A stretch of 64,000 nucleotides of DNA from Sipunculus nudus (taxonomy: Eukaryota; Annelida; Sipuncula; Golfingiida; Sipunculidae), in contig CM049307.1 in NCBI GenBank assembly GCA_026874595.1, forward strand, positions 26,389,079 to 26,453,078, read 5' to 3'. The notes beneath the pieces were generated by a model that saw nothing but the letters and a program-made list of their open reading frames with translations, made no database searches and was not told the DNA's origin. The number at the start of each line of letters is the position of its first letter. The first letter of the stretch is position 1. This document shows positions 59,557 through 64,000 of this stretch, piece after piece. The position numbers and the translations under genes were made by a program.

Positions 59557-59942
59557 TGAGGTAGGCAAGGCCGATATATAGAAGCATCGCTTGCCTCGTT
59601 AAGGTCGTGAGTCACTTGCTGAATCAGATGGTTCCAGCAAGGAACTTAACAGTTAGCTGGGTGAATAAGGTCGATCACATAGACTGGATGTTATTACGTC
59701 TTTTGCCGCAAAATGAGAAAGGTTTATCGAAGAGGGAAGCTGTAGGGTCAGGTGAATAATGAGGTACATTAATAACGACACGGATATGCTGAAGGTTTAC
59801 TCAATGTGCTCCACACCAGTACGATTCACTGAAGCCGTCAAATCATACCAGGATACAGCAACAGAAATCATGTATCAATCAAGCCTTAAACCTCACAGGA
59901 ACTTATTGGCTTGTCTTAGCGGATATCTACATCAAGTATCCA
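59557..59942. other. no gene seen
   Basis: Unassigned DNA between the 20-bp repeat and the dispersed repeat. The 92-codon ORF at 59759-60037 runs into the dispersed repeat and is not considered a gene. Confidence 0.45.
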
Positions 59943-60127
59943 TGCATGGTCTTTTGGTCAATATAAAAATAAGCCTACCGGAAGTGTTCATGGGGCATAT
60001 CTGTTTTCGTTTCGTTTTTTCTTTAATATTTTTTTAATTAAAGAGCTTGTTGGCCAAACTGAAATAAAACTATCGGAAATCTAAATTGCACACTATGATC
60101 TAATGACATGTACAATGTATATTAGAC
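59943..60127 (+). repeat. dispersed repeat, copy 1
   Basis: GCATGGTCTTTTGGTCAATA, a GCCTA(C/T)CGGAAGTGTTCATG word, GGGGCATATCTG, TTTCGTTTTTTCTTTAATAT, AGAGCTTGTTGGCC and GATCTAATGACATGTACAAT occur here and again at 62514-62700 with only minor changes. Family unknown. It is AT-rich and non-coding. Confidence 0.85.
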
Positions 60128-60422
60128 CTTTGTTGTATTTATAACTCTGGAATGCCTTTTGTGTGTCTTTTCTCGTTTTGGGCGCACTATTTTATTTTAT
60201 TCTTTTCTTTATTTAGAATTCCAGAAAAAGCGAATCTGGTGCGAATTTCTGTAAATAGTTAACTACAGTCAACACGAGCGAGTGGTCTGGTATATAGCCT
60301 GAAGAAACTCCATGGTTGCGTTGTTATAAAAGGAACAATCAGCAGGCAAAACCATGTGGTCAGGTTAATGATCAATAAATATAATCTTTATTTATTTTAC
60401 ATGGATTATACAACTAGTTTTG

Positions 60423-60592
60423 AGCACTAATACGAGGCACCCTCCATGGCTTGGATGTTGCCGATCGGTAGTCAGTAAGGGTGTAGCAAACCGAAGGACC
60501 CGGTGGAATCAACTGACCTTGGATGGGCCACTACAACCCACTCTCATAGTCACGCTGGGGATCGAACCCCGGTCGCCAGCGGAGAGAGATTA
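60423..60592 (-). mobile_element. 5'-truncated tRNA-derived SINE copy, same family as 48375
   Basis: On the minus strand a B-box GGGGTTCGATCCCC (60558-60571) is followed by GACTATGAGAGTGGGTTGTAG, split here at TAGTGGCCCATCC, a ...ACTACCGATCGGCAACATCC stretch and GAGGGTGCCTCGTATTAGTG. These blocks match the copy at 48375-48600 in order and spacing. The A-box end is missing, typical of a 5'-truncated SINE. Confidence 0.72.
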
Positions 60593-61780
60593 ACTTTTTT
60601 ATACCAGGTAATATTTGCATCGGTCAAGAGGTATGAAATTTATGCATATACTGTAGCATAAACCGTTGCAATAACATACAATATTACAGAAAATGAATCG
60701 ATTTCTATCAGGTCTAGTGATAAGAATATTAGATACAAGCTATACACACAGAATGATGTATGGTTGTAAATCATATCTCACCTGTTTCAGTGGAAATGAG
60801 ACGTCAAGGAGATATAGGCAAAGGCGCCGGTAAAAACAGTAAAACTGTATAAGTAATAGTTGTATTAAAATTAAGTTCACACGGAAGCTTTAGGTATATA
60901 TCGGCAGCATGTCATGTGGGGCTGTTTCGCTCAGCCACGGAAGCAACTTGTTTATTTTGAATAACTGTTGTTTATGACCGCTTAGGTACCGTAGTCCAAT
61001 AGGGAACGGTATACGAGCCTGGGAGAGACGGCGGTGATAAACTGCTGAGCTTATGGGGATAGCCAACAATTCCGGGGATCAGGGAACCATCCCATATCAT
61101 GCCGTATACAAACACGAAATGAGAGTCGTCTGGCTGAGACCGTAAGATAATCGGTTAATAAGACGAAACCGCGGGGCCCTGCATTAACCGGCGATCGTAA
61201 TACCGGGGGAGGACCAATACCCAAAAGATGGAGGTAAGTCTCAAAATACGGCAGCCACGTTCACTCCAGGATCACATGACTGACACTGTAAGTGGTATCT
61301 GGACGGATATACGTAAGCTCAACATTTAATCATTTGTTTTCAATTTTTATTACAGTGATGTCATTAATTACTCCTCTGCACAAGGACTGGTCAAGAGCAT
61401 AATTACTCCGCCCTTGAACTTAAGATATGTACATATATGAATATGTAAATAGAATATATAAGTTGTAATATGTATATAAAGATTAACAACTAGCAATCGG
61501 GTAGACATATCTTACCCCCCAACCCCCACAGGCGGTGTAAAGCCTGGTGAATTACGACGTAGTGACCTTGTAATATGTCAAGTACCTATTTACAGGCTAC
61601 TTATGTCACCTGACAATCTGATTATTGCCTCTCTAAGAACAATAGCTGTTACCTATTTCTGTAATGGAAATTAAACTATGGCAGCATTGCAGAGAAGATT
61701 TTTGTAGTACAATAAGCTTTATTGAGTTGATTCAAAGAAGTTTAGATAGAGGTCACTATTGTTCAGAAGTAGAAAAAAAT
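60593..61780. other. no gene seen
   Basis: Unassigned DNA. The part at 60950-61260 is GC-richer than its surroundings but has no open frame of note. Confidence 0.45.
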
Positions 61781-62157
61781 TAAGGCCCGTTTTCCATGTA
61801 CGCTTTTCTGCGCGCTTACGTTCAGCGCGATGAACTTAAAGTCGATTCGTGTTTTTTCGCCTTTTTTTCTCGTGTAGTCATTTAGTACACGGGAACTTGC
61901 TATCAGCGATCAAATTACAGCTTAGGCCCGTTTTCCATGTACGGTTTTCTGCTCGCAGAAAATTCGAGACAGTTCAAACAAGGTAAAGCATTTCCATGTC
62001 CGCTTTTCATCGGGCGTGCATCGATTCCTGTACGACTTTTTGCTCGCTTTTTTGCCAAGTACAGTAAAAACAGTCAGTACCCCGGATTCAGCGAGCGGAA
62101 AAGTACACAGTGAACTTAAATTCAGCGCGGTTTCAGCGTACATGGAAAACCGGCCTA
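61781..62157. mobile_element. MITE-like element with long inverted repeats and an internal third terminus
   Basis: The left end TAAGGCCCGTTTTCCATGTA (61781-61800) pairs with the right end, whose reverse complement starts TTTAGGCCGGTTTTCCATGT (about 62139-62158). A second left-type terminus, TAGGCCCGTTTTCCATGTAC, lies inside at 61923. TCAGCGCG and CTTTTCTGC words recur next to the ends. No transposase is present. A nested insertion or tandem terminus duplication is likely. Confidence 0.65.
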
Positions 62158-62300
62158 AATATCCCTATCGACCCTCTCATGCCAATAAATGTAACATTTA
62201 TGTAGGGAGATTTGATAAGAAAATAATCAGTGTATCTTTAAAAACCTAATCTTTAGAATTGTTACAGATACGAACCCCAAACTCGTGCATGAACTTATAT

Positions 62301-62435
62301 GTTCATTGGGCATTTCTGCCTTCTTTTTTTCTTAAATATTCCATATTGAAATTATTGAGCTTGTGGCCCAACTGGAATAAAAACTGTCAGAATTCCAAAT
62401 TGAACATTGTGATCTAATGATATCAATATTATATA
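62301..62435 (+). repeat. dispersed repeat, diverged copy 3
   Basis: GTTCATTGGGCATTTCTGCC, TATTGAGCTTGTGGCCCAAC, GGAATAAAAACTGTCAGAAT and CATTGTGATCTAATGATATC follow the same order as copies 1 and 2 but with many changes. Confidence 0.75.
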
Positions 62436-62513
62436 AAGTATATGTACCTTCAACTTCTTAAAAATATATGGATGGTTTTGCTGTATCTCAGCCATTATCA
62501 GCCTGCTGACGCT

Positions 62514-62700
62514 GCATGGTCTTTTGGTCAATTTGGAAATAAGCCTATCGGAAGTGTTCATGGGGCATATCTACCTTCGTTTCGTTTTTTCTTTAATATT
62601 ATTTTTTTTATTAAAGAGCTTGTTGGCCGAACTGAAATAAAACTATCGGAAATCTAAATTGCACACTATGATCTAATGACATGTACAATGTTTATTAGAC
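62514..62700 (+). repeat. dispersed repeat, copy 2
   Basis: It matches 59943-60127 closely along its whole length, for example ACTATCGGAAATCTAAATTG and CACACTATGATCTAATGACA. It lies just downstream of the diverged copy 3. Confidence 0.85.
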
Positions 62701-62810
62701 AATATAGGTACGGGGGATATTCAGATAAAGTATACGGTTCGATTTGATAAATAATAAAATTAATTAAACCAATTAATTAATGGGAGTATGCCCGCAGTAA
62801 ACAAGCAGAG

Positions 62811-62898
62811 ACGTACACATGGAAAAGCCGTTCAGCGCGCTTTTCTGCTTATTAATAAGCGCGATAAAATTCCAGGGTACATAGAAAACCGACCTATA
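62811..62898 (+). repeat. fragment related to the MITE-like element at 61781
   Basis: GACGTACACATGGAAAAGCCG at the left and CAGGGTACATAGAAAACCGACC at the right bracket TTCAGCGCGCTTTTCTGC and a GCTTATTAATAAGC palindrome. The words match the termini of 61781-62157, so this is probably a shorter or deleted relative. Confidence 0.5.
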
Positions 62899-64000
62899 CA
62901 CAAGAAATATCGTAAGGTTGATGTGTCTGTCGATATAAAATTCAATTGCAAGAATATTGTTCACAGAAAAATGGCTTGACTGTGCTATACCCGAAAGCAA
63001 AACAAAGAAACATTAACAAATAAACATTGATAATCCGAACGAATAATATAAAGCAGATTGATACAGACACAGGAGCATCAAATTATATTAAACGAATACA
63101 GCTCAGTATTCATTGATTTCCTGCAGTGTTAAAGAGTTCCTGGTTCCTAGTTTCTGAAATATACATGGCCGACTGAGCCATAAACTTTCCCGGCATGTTT
63201 GACCGAGTTATAACGGTGATTATATGCTGCTCAGAAAGGAATCCCCGGTGAACGTAACTCAGACAAATCCTCCATGGACTGAGCGTTGATGTATTAGTGA
63301 CGTGGACAGGATGGCGAAAGAGATGGTTCGTGCCCTTATCATTTGTTCAGCACCTATGTGAGCAGTAGAGGTGATAGGTGGCCGTTTATTAGAACACGGA
63401 CCAGCTTATACCTACAGATTCACACACATTAACATCCTGCGAGTATTAATAGGATTGGTTTAGTGTACTATGAATGATACCCATTTCAACATCTGAATAC
63501 ATCTTATCACCTGACATGTTTTACATTGACTTTAGAACACCGCCAAAACAACAGTCCATTGGGTCTAGCTGTCCCAGGGGCCCGGTACCGCTATATTTTC
63601 TAGCAATCGAGGTGCCGCCTTTACCTGGTTTTGTGGATTCAACTACAAAAATGTATGGTTGACTTTGAATGGCCACGGTATACAAGATGCCAGGCAGCTG
63701 GGTCCGATCAGGCGTCTAAGACCAGGTCTGTCAAAACAACTCACCCACCCTCTCATCTTCCGGGCTTCGAAATCTAGACGCTGTCCATCTATTAGATATA
63801 ATTCAACCTAGACTGTCTGACTTTATCAGTATTTGCTGGCGTATAATCGTGCCCATTGGGGTATTCATCTGAATTTCGTCTGGCAATTTGTTAAAGCCAA
63901 AAATGGTAATCCATCATATGATACAGCAACAGGTCCCACCCCAAGCCGGGACACGTCACAAGGTCGGAAAACGCAGAACCCGTTAAACAACAAACTATAC
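62899..64000. other. no gene seen
   Basis: Unassigned DNA to the window's end. Short ORFs only. Confidence 0.45.

Overview
The window reads as a 64 kb piece of an animal nuclear genome, most likely a marine invertebrate and plausibly a bivalve or other mollusc. It is AT-rich, has no operons or long host ORFs, and is full of (TA)n and poly-G microsatellites, minisatellites, tRNA-derived SINE pieces, LINE relics, MITE-like inverted-repeat elements and LTR retrotransposon insertions. The species assignment is inference; no host gene is recognised well enough to fix it. No convincing host protein-coding gene was found, so the window looks like intergenic or intronic DNA. Two short open stretches (about 2.85-3.06 kb and 34.18-34.38 kb) are listed only as weak exon candidates.

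The one substantial gene-bearing unit is an LTR retrotransposon on the minus strand at 12882-19640, bounded by TGTTAC...GTAACA LTRs and a 4-bp target duplication (CTTT). It has a primer-binding site, a polypurine tract and degraded gag, protease, integrase, reverse transcriptase and RNase H. In transcription order the domains run gag - protease - integrase - reverse transcriptase - RNase H. Integrase therefore lies before reverse transcriptase, as in Ty1/copia, although all domains are Ty3/gypsy in type. That is the signature of the Gmr1-like group, and the gag carries the SCAN-like capsid known from that group. Stops and frameshifts make the copy inactive. Two complete solo LTRs of the same family (46358-47210, 50260-51079) and one truncated LTR (about 42650-43426) lie downstream, so the family has inserted at least four times here.

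Layout: 0-7.5 kb, mostly unassigned DNA with microsatellites, a 20-bp tandem repeat and a possible LINE endonuclease scrap. 7.5-8.2 kb, a minus-strand LINE reverse-transcriptase relic. 8.2-12.9 kb, unassigned. 12.9-19.6 kb, the Gmr1-like element. 19.6-26.2 kb, unassigned, with a perfect 93-bp duplication and an odd GC-richer tract at 22.4-23.6 kb. 26.2-26.9 kb, a 42-bp minisatellite. 27.4-29.3 kb, microsatellites, an inverted GGGTTGTC motif cluster and a 325-bp tandem repeat carrying CTCF-like words. 29.8-32.9 kb, a small inverted-repeat element and 145-bp repeats. 32.9-42.6 kb, unassigned apart from a 59-bp minisatellite. 42.6-51.2 kb, the LTR insertions, a 688-bp inverted-repeat element and SINE copies. 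52.6 kb, a pogo-like MITE. 55.4-59.3 kb, a 55-bp satellite of about 70 monomers with higher-order structure, followed by a 20-bp repeat. 59.9-62.9 kb, a dispersed repeat in three copies, a SINE and a MITE-like element.
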